A stretch of 64,000 bases of DNA from Sipunculus nudus (lineage: Eukaryota; Annelida; Sipuncula; Golfingiida; Sipunculidae): positions 107,033,142-107,097,141 of the forward strand of contig CM049306.1 of assembly GCA_026874595.1 (NCBI GenBank). The letters are read 5' to 3'. This document shows, in pieces, positions 12,701 through 27,700 of the stretch. Both the position numbers and the translations under genes were made by a program. The stretch's first letter is position 1. Every line of letters begins with the position of its first letter. The notes under the pieces were generated by a model, which was given only the letters and a program-made list of their open reading frames with translations, was not told the origin of the DNA and did no database searches.

Positions 12701-15700
12701 TTAATCTAGTTTCCTACTGTGTCTAGTGTGTACATTGATGTGAAATTAGTCCAAAATGAATTTTTTTACAGTTATTTTTTTATATAAATAAAAGCCATAA
12801 AACCAGGTACTTATGATCATTATTTAAATGTGTGAATTTTGTATATTCTGGATTCTCAACATCATTGTTTGGTGAAAACTGAATAAATACCAGACGTGGT
12901 GCAAATACTTTGTAATTGTATTTAAATACGAATATGATAATGTACTCCATTATAAAATTTCTTGCATAAAGAATGGGAATTCAGGTAAAAATGAAAGTAT
13001 ATGAATACTCGTGCAAATACTTTCAAAATCTATTCATGAATGCATTCATGAATATATTCTTTAATATTATTTTAATAATCATATCAGTTATATTTCATTT
13101 TAAAAAATCAAATGATTCTCTTATTATTTTTAATAAAAATTATATTTGGGACAATATTTGTATATTTTTTTAATAAATAGTTAAACTCTTATATTATATG
13201 TTCTGCTTATAAGTTATATGGCCAAGTCAAAATCTGTGTGACAATAGTACTCCATTTGTTAATTAAATAAATGAAATCAATCTTCTTCCCTGTCTCCAAA
13301 GGTACTATCAAAATCATACATAAGCTAAACAACAACAACACATAATACAGCTTATATTTATTACCACACAAAACCAGCATGTGCCTCATTTCTAAATAAT
13401 ATTTTTTTATCATATATAACAGCTGAGCGTCGTGACCCATAGGTCCCTTGTTTTTATCAGATATATGCACAGTTCCAAAATGGACATTGCATTTCTGCAG
13501 ATCATATGCTGACATACTTTATATTTCAGGCCTGTGATGGTGTGAAAGATTATTTTCCCAGGACAGTCAAGCTTCTGAACAACAACACTGTGCTCGTGAT
13601 GACTAATAATGGGTTAGTATGGCAAATTAACAAAATAGATTATTTTTAATAATATTAATATCATATATTTGAAATGAAAAGTATTGAATGTATGTGTAAT
13701 ATTGACATAATATGACACAGCTCTTCCATTTAGCCAGACAAGAAATATTATTTAATTAAAAAACTGTAATACATTTTTCAGGTGTCTTCAAAGATATACA
13801 CCTGATGAAGGATGGACCATTTTGTTGAAAAGCGCTCACTACAATTCATACAGTGTTTTGGGAGCAGAGGGCACCAGTGGTCTGGCAGCAGTTGGAAATA
13901 TAGAAGGATGCATTACATTGATACTTAATGGTAATATTTACACATTTAACAGACCTTTTTCTACATATATTTGTAACAAATTGATAATATGTCATAGTAA
14001 ATCTGTTATCTATGAGGATTGATGATATTACTAAAATACATGGTTATAACATAAATTATGATTTACATTACTGATCTGAACCATGTAAATTTAGTTTCAT
14101 ATTTTAAAAATTTTGAATTTATAACAAAAATTCTACTTCAGTGAGAATAAATGACTACTTTTCCAAATGTCAGATTTCAGAATATGTTTTTGTCCATGTG
14201 CTACTCAGATATTAAATCTTTCACTGTAAATATAATGATATACACATGTAATCAGTACTTTATTGTTAGTGTAATTAAGTAGTGCACATGTATAAAGATC
14301 ATTCAACAAGGAACTTGCAAGTCCTATTCTTGACAATTTATTATATATTGTACAACTAAATAGATTTAATGCATATTAATGATGATTACTGTACACAGGA
14401 AGGCAGACAGAACACCATTTTTACACAGGGAAAGTGTTCAGTCTGTTGTTGCTGGACTCAGGGTGTCACATGTTAACTACAGGACCAGATGGGCAGCTGG
14501 TAGGTTCATGTATAAAATATATTCAAAGTGTACAGCATATAAAATAATAACTTTATATTTAATAAACAGGGGTCCCTTTCACCGAGGTCAAATGAATTAT
14601 TTCCTGTGTGTTTATTTTACTTATTACACATACTGCTGGAAATATACAAATGATACTAAATAATTTTACATATGTCTACGGATTTATTGCAAAGATCTAT
14701 CAACATCATAAAAAGTAATCATACGTACCTGTTTAATAAATTTTAAGCCGTAATACATGACCTGAGAGCTGAAATATATGATATTTTGTTGAATTGGTGA
14801 GGTACATTTATTCTATTCCTATGTAAGGTTCGATTTTAATGTAATGATAAAATATAAGCATTATGTGAGGTCTCTTTTATGAAATTAAACTTTTTTGAAA
14901 GTAAAGGACATGTCTAAATTGCAGGGGTTTCCATGCAATGCAAATAAAAAATAAAGTAATAAAATTGTCAATCCATTTTACCCAATTATATATAATGAAG
15001 AAAGTAACTATTTGTTAACGCCAAAACAGAGCCTCCATAATCATTGGATGGAATTTTTATGAAACTCAGAATTATGATTGTGAACTGCTGCGCCCTCATT
15101 TTGAATTGACCTCTGACCTCTCCTGTCAGCACAGCAGTTTTCTGTGCATCTGTTTACACCCATAAACCCTCATATCTTGGGTCTCGTTAGACCAAACAGA
15201 CTGAAATTTTGCATGAGAATGGCTCTTGGATAGCTATATTTCATATATAATTGGTGACACTTTCTTCTACTATTTTTGCACAACATCCATCTGTTTGTCT
15301 GCCTTTGGTTGAAATCACTCAGATCTCTGCAGTAGTTGGACTTATTCACTTGAAATTTTGCATACATGTGTATTCATCTTGGATAGCTTTCTCATTCAAA
15401 TGACATGTGACACCACCTACAATCATGCTTACGTGGTAGAGATCCATGCTATTATGCAACACATCTCACTCTATTTCCCCTTACCACTCAATCCATGCCT
15501 CACTTCACCACTGTAATTTTGGAAGATACACCTAGTGGCTTGTCGACTTCCTGTATTCTAGTTTATGGTATTGATTTTTGTCAGAACTATCAATAATCAT
15601 TTGCCCACCTGTATTGATTGATATATCAACATATTGGACCCACTCTAGTTATATAAATGCATAAAAATCATCACACTTAATGCTGACAGGACTTGTGGGA

Positions 15701-18700
15701 TGTGAACCTAGAGGAATTATCCATCAAGCGGCTGAGTCAGTTCTTCCTGCCGTACACAAAGCAGCGCTGGGTGGCTGCTGCAGCATTCATTACCAGGGCT
15801 GGATGGCTGGTGTGTGGGGACAGAGGTGGAACAGTCCATGTTTACAGCGCTGCAGAAAGAGAGGTAGCTGTTACAGCATCACACTCAGTCCACTTGTTGC
15901 ACGTGGATGTGACATTTCTGTGGCATGTCATCCATATTCTCATTGTATATCTAGTTTTATCTACATATATCCGTTGTCAATAAAATATCTCAAACAAATC
16001 ATCTGATCACGCACAGCCTCAGGTTTTCAGTCATGTACAGGATCAAGTGTGATGGTTCACACAAACTTTATGTGCAAGCAGTAGAGTGCTGAGCTATAGA
16101 GCACGTGGTCATGGGTTGGGCATAAAATAATTACAAAGTTTTCTCTTTGTTAGAACTTTAATAGTTGAGCTCACTAATAATATCCTTTCCTAGAAGATAC
16201 AGGAGAATGGTGGACACGCACACATGAACACAGGCAGACAGGGACAAACACACTGACACGTTGCATTGATGGGCTGACTCTAACACACAGACACCCTGTC
16301 ACACAGACTAAGATAAACAAATGACACATGTACAAGACATAAATATGCAAAGCAGGAGTGACATCATTATTATACATGCCTTTTATCAAAACATGGCAAT
16401 AAGACATCTTTAATTCACATTACAGTCAAGGATCAGTGAGATATTTTCCTTGGGTCATGATTTTGTGCTAACATATTCCTTCCAGTATTAGAAAATGCAT
16501 TTTTCACATTTTAAAAGCAGGTATGGTATAGATATTAGATCCAAATATTGGATAGATGTTCACATCCTATCAAAGTACTTTGTTTTAACAGAACACTGAA
16601 TTAAAGATGATAGGCTTTATTCAGTCTGAGGAACAGAATTTTAAATTATAACTTCCAGAACATTAGCTTTAATCTGTACAACTCTGTTTGGTGTAACAGA
16701 TATGTATACATTAGCCTGTTCACATGCTGTCTCAGTCACTTGCTGGATATTGGTTTCAAATTTTATTAAACACAGGCTATGTTCCAACCACATGGAAAAC
16801 TTCAGAAATTATACCACTTGCTAAAAACAATTCCCCGAAGGTTTTAAACAACTTCAGACCAGTGGCACTCACTGCAGTTGACATGAAATGTTTTGAAAAG
16901 TTAATGAAAGTGATGTTATGTAGACAAATTAAATGGAACCAAGACCCTTTACAATTTGCCTACACCACCAGGCAGAATGTTGAGGATTCTTACCATTCTG
17001 ATCACATACAATATTCTAAAATTCCTTGATTTGCCAAGTAGCAATGGAAATAGCAAGTTTGCTAAAATCCTTTTTTTAGATTTCTCTGACGCTTTTCTCT
17101 CACTTGCTTCTAAAGAAACTTCTTAACATGAATGTCAACCCATCTATCATAAGGTGGACACATAGCTTTTTAACATCCAGGTGCCAGTTTGTCAGATTAA
17201 AGAATGTCAAATCTGAGGAAATTCAAACAAATACAGGTGCTCCACAGGGATGCTTTCTCTCACCCTTGTTATTCACTTTATATACCAGTGACTGCAGGGT
17301 TATCTCTGAGAGTTGTAAATTAATCAAAAACACCGATGACACGGCACTGATTAGCCTTTGTATTAATTCAGACTTAGATTATAGGCTAGAGGTACAAAGA
17401 TTTGTGGAGTGGTGTGACAATAACTTATTAGAACTCAATTTTAGGAAGACAAAAGAAATGATTATAGATTATAGGATAGGTAACAAAATACATGAACCTC
17501 TTGCCATAAATGGCCAAACCATGAAAAATGTGACAGAATACAAATATCTGGGTACAATAATGGACGACAAATTTACTTTTGAAGCTAAAGTGCTTCATTA
17601 AACATTAAAAAAAGGCAAATATGAGATTGTTTTTCCTGAGAAAACTGTACCGGATGAATGTTGATAGGAAAATAATGGAACTTATTTATATGTCTGTGAT
17701 TCAGTCAGTGCCAGGGTGGGGTCAAATACAGTATGCCAAATACAAATACAAATATAAATATGAGGGCTGTTCACCTCCAAATACAAGTACAAATACAGGT
17801 TGGTGGAGTTAAAAACAAATACAAATACAGAACAAATATGCAAATGTGGGTTATAAAGAATATTTAAATTCATAAATATTCATATTGTCAACTTGTACTG
17901 ATACTACTTGTGTACTTTTGGAGATCAGAATCCTTCTATATTCTACAAAATTAAAAAAAAAAAATTCATGTTGCAACACAGAAACATAAATTCCTCAATC
18001 CTACTGTCTGAAAGACATCTTTATTCTAGAAAGTCTTAATAAATTCCCTGTTGCAATGCAGGAACATAAGTTCCTCAAAACTGTTGTCTGAAAGACAGAA
18101 GCACCCTGGACGGAACACTTACGTAGTTCTGACCCTTGCCACTTAACAACCTGGTGAGGCAGAGGCCATGAGCAGTTATGGACCATGCGCACAGTGACTA
18201 AGCAGTTAATTATCCAGGCACATTTGTGATTGCAAACATCAGGAAGAAGCGAAACACTTGACCAGATGCTGCCTTTTGAGTTGTTTAACAGTTAGGAAGT
18301 AGTTAAATTTTCAAAATTATGGCAGATATGATTATTTATTTATACATATATGTATTTTTACAGTATTTGATCAAATACATCAAATATTGAGATCAAATAC
18401 AAATACAAATATTATCATTTTTCATATTACAAATACAAATACACACTCTGACTGTATTTAAATACAAATACAAATACGTATTTGACCCCAACCCTGGTCA
18501 GTGCTAACATTCTGCATTACAAGCTGGTTCGGAAAGGTAATACAGCATCCAAAATCAAACTGGGAAGAATAGTTTGTGCAGGGATAAAGTTGGGTCTCAA
18601 GAACGTAAAGCTGCTGAATAAACTCTATTGCTGCTGGGTCACACGAAAGGCACAGTCTATCAGGATTAATTCTAAGCATAAACTGTCTTGTTTATGTGAT

Positions 18701-21700
18701 ACCCTAAAGTTGGAAAAAAGACTAAGGGCTGAACATTGCCACCCAGCAAGATACAGGAAAAGTGATGTGAGTGATATAGGAATTGTATATATTTTATGTA
18801 GTATAGATCACCTTACTTGTGAATATATATAATACCTGTGACATTCTATAATGTCTGTGATATACTTAATATAATACCAGTGATATGCTATAATTGTCTA
18901 TGATGTGCTATAATGTCTGTACTTGATTCATGTGCAATACCTGTAGGTGTCTATACATGTGCTGTAAATGCTTGCGAACTGAATTTCATGCCTTGCATGA
19001 TTAATAAAGGCTTATCTTATCTCTTATCTTATCTTATTTCACTCTGCTGTTACAGCCAAAGCAGAGCCTGTGGAAGCTTCATGGTAAAGCTGGTGTCACT
19101 GACGTGTGTTACCATGACAACCAGGTATACACATCAGGCAGGGATGGGCGTTACAGAGTTTATGACATTACAGAGGACGGCATCCACATGCTGCAGGAGA
19201 ACAGAGTATGTACTGTGTAAGCTGTTGTAGTCTTCATCTGAGGCTGACTTAGAACTCTGTATCACTCCCTTATTTGATGAAAAATGGTCTTCTTTTTGTC
19301 TCACTCTGAGCAGTCAATTGTATTTTAAATATGATTAGGTTTGCAATTTCCATTCCTCAGAGGAGTATAAATGAATTTTGTCAACTAGGTGTCAGTCATA
19401 TTTTTAATTCTATTACTTTGAATACTGTCCATAATATATAGATGCCATGTATTTCATCTCACAGGATGGGTTCAGTATTTCAAGAAACCATTTTAATAAC
19501 TTTATAGTACTTTCCAGTACATTTTGGTTATTAAAAGGACTGGCAGAGGTGTTTGTAATATTGAGGACCATGTATATGAGAGTTTGTCTGTTTTTAATCC
19601 CTTGAGTTGGTCATTTGTTCATATATTTTAGGTGTTAAAGGGGTTTGAGTGGATCTCAAGACTCCTGTTCCTCAATGGCGAGATGCTGGTTGTAGGTTTT
19701 TACACAGTAAGTTGATCATTTAAAGGCTTTTCCTTATGAGTTTGGAAAAATAATTCTATATTACTTTATATAAATAAATTACATTATTAGTAATTAATTG
19801 TATCCGCCAAAACAGAGTTTTGCGGATACTATGTTTTCAGCTGCATGCCGCCCCCGCCGCCGCGTAGATTTCCGGAGAACTCCTCCGTAACCGCTGGGCG
19901 GAATTTTACGAAACCCGGGATTATGTTCGGGTCACATGTGAACTGCTGCGCCCCGATTTTGTTTTGACCTCTGACCTTTCCTCTGCGCTCTGCGTCTGTT
20001 TGTGCGTCTGTTTCCACACATAAACCCTTATATCTCGGGAACCGTTTGACGGATCAGGAAAATTTTTTGCACAAATGTAGCCCTTGGAGAGCTTTATAAC
20101 ATACACAAAAAATGGTGGCGCCACCTGCAACCATGTTTGCACAGTGTCCATCTGTTCGTCTGCCTTGGGTTAAAATCACTCATTTCTCTGCAGTGACTTG
20201 ACTAATTCACCTGAAATTTGGCATGCGTATACATCCTGGATAGCTTTTCTGATTTTGTGACAGGTGGCGCCACCTACATTCACGTTTATGCTGCAGACAT
20301 CCAAGCTCATATCTCGGGAACCGTTTGACCGATCAGGAAAATTTTTTTGCACAAATGTAGCCCTTGGAGAGCTTTATAACATACACAAAAAATGGTGGCG
20401 CCACCTGCAACCATGTTTGCACAGTGTCCATCTGTTCGTCTGCCTTGGGTTAAAATCACTCGTATCTCTGCAGTGACTTGACTAATTCACCTGAAATTTG
20501 GCATGCGTATACATCCTGGATAGCTTTTCTGATTTTGTGACAGGTAGCGCCACCTACATTCACGTTTACGCTGCAGACATCCAAGCTCATATCTGGGGAA
20601 CCGTTTGACCGATCAGGAAAATTTTTTTGCACAAATGTAGCCCTTGGAGAGCTTTATAACATACACAAAAAATGGTGGCGCCACCTGCAACCATGTTTGC
20701 ACAGTGTCCATCTGTTCGTCTGCCTTGGGTTAAAATCTTTCATATCTCTGCAGTGACTTGACTAATTCACCTGAAATTCGGCATGCGTATACATCCTCGA
20801 TAGCTATCTGATTTTATGACAGGTGGCGCCACCTACATTCACGTTTACGCTGCAGACATCCAAGCTCATATCTCGGGAACCGTTTGACTGATCAGGAAAA
20901 TTTTTTTGCACAAATGTAGCCCTTGGAGAGCTGTATAACATATGCAAAACTGGTGGCGCCACCTACAGCCATTTTTGCACAGCTCCTGTCTGTTTGTCTG
21001 CAATGGGATAAAATCACTCATATCTCGGCAGTGGTTTGACACATCTGGCTAAAATTTTGCAGGTTTATACATCCCCGACAGCTCTCTTGATTTTATGACA
21101 GGTGGAGCCACCTGCATTCTAGTTTATGCAGCAGACATCCAAGCTCATATCTTGGGAACCGTTTGACCGATTGGGCCAAAGTTTTGCATGTGTATAGTTC
21201 TCACATAGCTCTTTATCATACGCAAAACTGGTGCCATCACCTGCAACCATTTTTGCTCAGCGTCCATCTGATTGTCTGCCACGGGCTAAAATCACTCATA
21301 TACATGTAGTGGTTGGACTTATATTCCTTAAATTTTGCATATGTATACAACTGGGACAGCTTTCTGGATTTTGTGGTAGGGGGGGCAACCTTAATACACA
21401 AGTTGGCTGCAGACATCCATGCTAATATGCAACACTTCACTCTATTTCCCCTTGCCACTTAATCCATGCCTCACTTCACCCGTTCCACTCTGATTTAGGC
21501 GGATACATGTAGTCGCTTGTCGACTACCCGTATTCTAGTTGTGATATGATTTTGTCATGGTGTTTTCACTCTTATTTTCATTAATTATAAAATGACAGAA
21601 TTGAGAAAACTACACTTTGTTCCTACTTATATGAAAAAAATCAAATTAAAAGCTGACATGGTCCTTATTTAAATATATTAACATGAGGTACAGTTACTTT

Positions 21701-24700
21701 AACACTGATCTTAGTCTGCAGTGGATAAATCAGTGAATAAATATGTTTTTAATGATGAAATTAATGAATGTATGTTAAGATAAGTCATATACCTAATACT
21801 AGCCCTTGCTGTTGATATGAAAACAGCTGTAATTTTCAACATTTGTAATATTCATTTTTTGTTTATTATTTGTTACTTAAGAGATTTTTTTTTTTAAAAA
21901 GAATGATATAATTTCTGTAACCCAAAGGACCAGTTTCTTGTGTTCAGTGTGACCAATAACCAGACGTTGCTGACCATACCATGTGGAGGGGGACATCGTG
22001 CATGGGACTTTAGTCTCCATGGAAACGAGGCCAGTTTCCTGTATATCAAGACCCGAGGGGCAGCGTTATGTCACTCACAGATTCAGAGGCAGCAGCGAGC
22101 ACTTACAGTAAGTGATGTATTTATATTCAGTTTTGATTCTTTAAGATTATCAACGTACAAATGATCTGTCTCTGACACACTGGTCAAGTTAGGCAGATTG
22201 TAAAATTAAGATCAGCAAACTTGAACGCCAGGAATGATTGTGTTTTCATATCCTTTTTGAAAGAATAAAGATCCCATGATCATTGTATCCCCAGACAAAG
22301 TTGGGGGATACTATGTTTTCATGACGGTCCCGCCGCCGCCGCATATAAATCTTGTTGGCGTGATAACTCAAAAAAATATTTCATGGATCTTTACCAAACT
22401 TGGTATATTTATAGATATGGGTGAATGGACGACGCCTATTCAAAATGAGGTCATGACCTGTACTAGGAGACTGTCCTTGACCTTGAATAGTTCCAATTTT
22501 GGGGAAAATCACACAAATTCTTAAATGTCTCAAGAAATCTTGCATGGATTGATCCCAAAATCAAGTTGATCGAAGATCATGGATAGGGTTGTCATGTTCC
22601 AGAAACTGGTGGCGCTACCTATTATTCTTTACTTGTTTTCGTGATTTTTAATACCCCCAAAATTGCCACTTGACAGTACTGTGACCATTATATGTCAAAA
22701 ACTAATGGACAGATTTCTTTTATATTATGCATATACATAGATATGGATTATGGGGTGATGTTTATTTAAATTGGGGTCATGACCTTTCCTATGAGAGTGG
22801 CTTTGACCTTGAATATTCCCATATTTGGTGAAATTCACACAAAATCTTTAATATCTCAGTTAGGGATACATGGAATAATCAAAAAATCAAATTGACCGAA
22901 GATCTTGGATAGCTTTGTCCTTTGCAGAAGACAGGTGGCGCCACCTTGTGTCATTTTCTTGTTAAAATGATGTTAATGCAATAACTTTGGTACAGGTACG
23001 GTGATCAAACCCACAAGTTTGATGCATCTTATCAACGGCTCGGTTAAGTTAGAACATGGATGAAAATGATGCATTTTTTCAAGGTCACAGCAGCGATTAT
23101 GCTTAAATGATATAAGGGCAATAACTCAAAAAGAATTTGTGGTACAGTCACCAAACCTACAGTTTAGATGCATCTTATCAAGGGCTGGGCCAAGTTCGAA
23201 TATGGATGACCTTGATGCATTTTTCAAGGTCACAGAGGGGATAAAGCTGAAATGATGTTAACTTTAATATCTCACTGAGGGTATGGATTGGTCCAAAAAT
23301 CAAATTGACATAAGATCTTTGATAGCATTGTTTTCTGCAGAAGACAGGTGGCACCACCTTAAGTTGTTTTCTTGCTAAAATGATGTTTAAACGGAATAAT
23401 TTTGTAAGAATTTGAGGTACAGTTACCAAACCCACAAGTTTGATGCATCTTATCAACAGCTAGGTCAAATTTGAACATATATAGACATGGGTTACATAAT
23501 AAGATATATTTCAATTTGGATCATGACCTCTCCTAAGAGAGTGACCTTTACCTTAAATATGCCCATACTTATAAGAAACCATGGTGGCTTGCCAAGTGTC
23601 AGTCTCTGCATCTGAATTCAAGATGGGATCCTATTCTTTGAGGCTGGGGGAAGGGGGTGGGGCTAATTGTCTTGGGAAACTATGGCAGCTGGGTGCCAAG
23701 AAGTATCTAGTTTGAGCACCCAGCTGTACACCCAGTGTACCCTTCCCCCCCCCCCCCCCCCCGAACAGACACTTTTGATTTGAACATGATATTGAACCAG
23801 AGTGCCACAAACATGGATACATCCTGAATCTGAAATTACAATGTTGAAACCTGACCAATGTACCTATACTTTTATTTTAAATATATGATAACTGTAATTG
23901 ATGTTTGTGTTGTTTTCAGCCAAGTCTTCATGGGAAGGAAATAACCTGTATTAAACATCTGACAAGCATCACCACAACGTCAGGTCAGTGCTTATATCTT
24001 TACAGATAAATATTCAAAAGTAACTCCAGTGGTTATTAGTTAATATATAATGAAACAGTGGTACAGATCTTCTTTTCATACAATTTGGATTTGAGCTTTG
24101 CTTGGCAAGCAAATTAATAGGAATAAGCAAGTGAATGCAAGACTGTTATTTCTTTGACACAGACAGGCACAAATATACACCTACATAGTTATTTACCATT
24201 GTATGTTTCAGGTGTACACCATGTGTGTGTGACTGGCAGTGAAGATACCCTGTTAAATGTGGTTGTTATGACAACCAGCTCTATAAATTCACAGACTAAA
24301 TTTAAAGTAGCAGCCACTCTGCAGGGCCATATCTCCAGTGTTCGAGCCCTGGCTGTGTGTAAAATAAACCATAAAGATGCAAAAACATCTCAGTTTCTTT
24401 TGTTTTCTGGTGGAGGCCGTGCACAGCTGTGCTGCTGGAAGATACAAATAGCAAATGAAACAAAGCACACAGACTCCAAAACTGTTAACAGTGACTCTCC
24501 TATCATAAGCTGTGAAACTATATCATCCCATATGTTACGTCCACAATTATCGTCCCGCAACATGAGACGGCATGGCAGACCGTCAGATCCAGAGACGAGG
24601 TTCATGGCACTGACAGTGTTTTGTCTCACTGATGTCAGTGATGATTTGTCAGCTGATTGGTTCTGTGTGGCGGGGGCATGCTCAGATGCCAGTGTCAGGT

Positions 24701-27700
24701 GATATTTTAGAGGAATCTGTTGAATAATGAGGAGAATAGTCCAGTTGTAATGTTATGATAAAATTTTGATGCTTGTTCGGAATTTGGTTTACACCCTAAC
24801 TGGTGAAAAGCTGGTGGATGTTTTAAAAGAGGTGAAACTATACTGGAAATTCAGTATTCACATGTTATTACTTTTCCTCTTTTTCTCCTCATTCCCCTTT
24901 TAAATATTTCACCCTCTTTACTTTGAGCTAAACTAAGCTGTAGACCGAATTCTGAACATGCTCCAAGATATTTTATTATGTCACTGAATTGAAGTAATAT
25001 TACAGGATTTTCTCCTTTTCTGAATGCTAATAACAGGTCAAGCAACTTTTGGAGGCTATTTACCAATACTTTTGGGTATGATCCTGTAAAATATGGGTTA
25101 TGTTAAAGAGCAGTTAGTTGGATATTAGGTTTTACCATGGAATATTAAAGTAAATACTCCTAGCTTAAACAAACTGGTTTTTACATATGTCTTTATAAAG
25201 AGTTGCATGGCTTTTTCTTTTAAAATATTTTAAAATAAAAATTTGTCTCAGTGTAAAAGCAAAAGAAGCAACTTCAGGTTTATATGTCACTCAAACTTTT
25301 TAAGAAACTATTAATGGAACGATTAATTTTATTCCACAGGAATATAAAATCAATAAATTCTTTATGATACAGGCTGTTCCTGTTTGATGCTGAAAGTGGC
25401 TGTTTCCATGACGCCGGGGCAAGTACTCTTCATAATCATTGTGTACTTGTGATTGACAGCCTGATTGTTAATAATGTTGCAACTTCACAGAGGGCAGCAC
25501 TGGTGATCACGGGAGCCACAGACGGTCAGATTATATTTTGGAACATTACCAAGATTATAAAAGAACAGCTAGCAGCATTGACTTGCACAGATCAGGATGA
25601 TCTTGAACCTGACCTTGAGAAACACGGGGATTGTGATACAGAACCTGCTGGTAGTGATGAGATTAAATCAAGTCACGAAAGTTACGGTTCTGGTAGGGAT
25701 CACAGTGCTGAGAGGACTAGCGTTATTAACGTACAGCAAGAGCAGAGACCATGTCTGTCACGGGAAAGACTAGAGTGTAGAGATGATAGGGACAGTGTAC
25801 CTGTATCTGATGGTGCTGTGAAAGATGAAGCCACAGAATCACAGGTCATTCATCAAACTGCTCATGTCAGTGATAACTTAAGTGATGTCATGGCAACAGG
25901 TTTATTTCACCATGGACACCAGTTAGCAGGTAGAGGTGATATAGCCACACTAGGGATGTCACAGAAGGCAGGCAGTACCCTGCAACAGCTGTCTGATTGT
26001 TGTTGTCACCAGATCTCAGCCCTTCACCAGTCTGGTATCAACAGCCTCAGCATATACTGTAAGGATGGTGAGTAGTTTATCAAAGTTTTAACATTTTCAT
26101 ATGTCGATATCTCAAAGTTTTGAAGCTCAGAAACAGAAATTATTTATGATATTCAATCAGCTTTCAAGATAAATTTTCATTGTTTTCAAAACATGTCAAA
26201 TTTCAGAGAAAAATGTTTCTTGTTCATCTTGGTCAGATGTGCTGCTGTAGGGATGGCATTCTGTCTGTTGTCAGTTCAATAATAACAGGGCACATTTCCA
26301 AGAACCATTAAGGCTATAGACAATTTTGCATCTGATAGCTAATGATAGCTATGGGGAAATGCTCTTACTTTGCCTCAGAAACACTAGGCAATAGTTACCT
26401 TATTTCTATGGAAAACTAGTTATTAGTGCCACTTTGTGATACACGGTTTTTAGAAATGGCAAGCCAGATGTGATCTTTGGGAAAGAAATACTATTTAAGT
26501 TTCCTAAAGGAAATCCATACCTGGATTATAACAAAGCCGTTTTGCAAGAGAAAGCTACAGCTACATTTTGAATTACAGGTGATCTCTATTTACCCTTTCT
26601 TCCCCTTCTAAAGAGCTTTTTAAATTTAAAGAAAGTCATTGAAAGTAGTTACTGTAAAATTCCTTGCAGAAGTCACGACTTATTAGGAAATTGAATTGTA
26701 AGATCCAGAATTTTCTGGCAAAGTCAAGGTGCAGCTTGCAATACTTACTTATCTAGTCAAACTCAGCTTTCCCGGTACATGGACAACATCAGTTGAGCAA
26801 TAATTTGGAGATTCCTGTAACCAGTGCTTTGCAAAACATCTTTCCCAAATATTTTCTTCTTTAACTATCTCTTATGAAAACATGTTTGGTAAACTGATGG
26901 TATTTTCATTTTATCAACATGAAATGCTAATTATAAAATTGTTTGGTTCTGACAAGTTACAATTCAAGTGTCCTTCACTGTTACATGCCATGCAGCATGC
27001 ACGCTCTTAAATGTAACATTTTCTTTCTGTTAAATCTTTATGGGTATGCATGTCATGAAGAAAACCTGCATTTGCATAGCTGTTTATACATGTAAGTTCT
27101 GTAACATTCAGACTTGCTCCAACAACATGTTGGCACGCATGCATTATGGTCAACATTTTGTTGAAGTATTTATTATATTTTTATTACCTCCTGGTGTGTT
27201 GATAAAGTATTTTTGGACGTGATCCTTCACCAACTTCAGTTACGTGTCCCCATCACTTCATCTGATGAAAACAGTTGCACTGGCTTGTACTGAATGGGTA
27301 TTTGTTAAAGTGTTTAGGGGGAATTAGGGATAATCATATGACCTTTCATTCATAGGATTTTTGTATCATCAAATGTTGTGTCAGTGTCAGTGTTCACACT
27401 GTAAATGGGGTAATGAATTTATCATTTGTTGGAATAGCAGATTGTAGTCCACTTCCAAAAATTGGGCAATTCTTTTGTTGCCTTCAGTTTATATAGATAA
27501 ATTTACAACTGTTGTGGTCAGTTTTTACTGAATATCATGACTCATGGGTCACTTTGTTTTAATTGTGATATCTACTTTTCATCATTAGATAACAGCTACC
27601 TGATAGCCACTGGAGGTGATGACAATGCCCTCTGTGTACAAAGCTTTGAATTAATATGGAGTTCATCAGGTTTGGAGATTTCTGTGGTTGATGGAACCAA

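Noticed and set aside
15680-16006. 108-codon plus-strand ORF overlapping WDR6 exon 14
   Set aside because: It is a shadow frame; the overlapping frame matches WDR6 and carries the splice sites.
18482-18832. 116-codon plus-strand ORF
   Set aside because: It crosses the MITE/LINE boundary, and its frame is not the one matching reverse transcriptase.
20264-21458. ORFs in the 280-bp tandem repeat
   Set aside because: They repeat with the unit, occur on both strands and lie in an element without coding genes.
24390-24629. Minus-strand ORF within WDR6 exon 19
   Set aside because: Antisense shadow of a conserved plus-strand exon.
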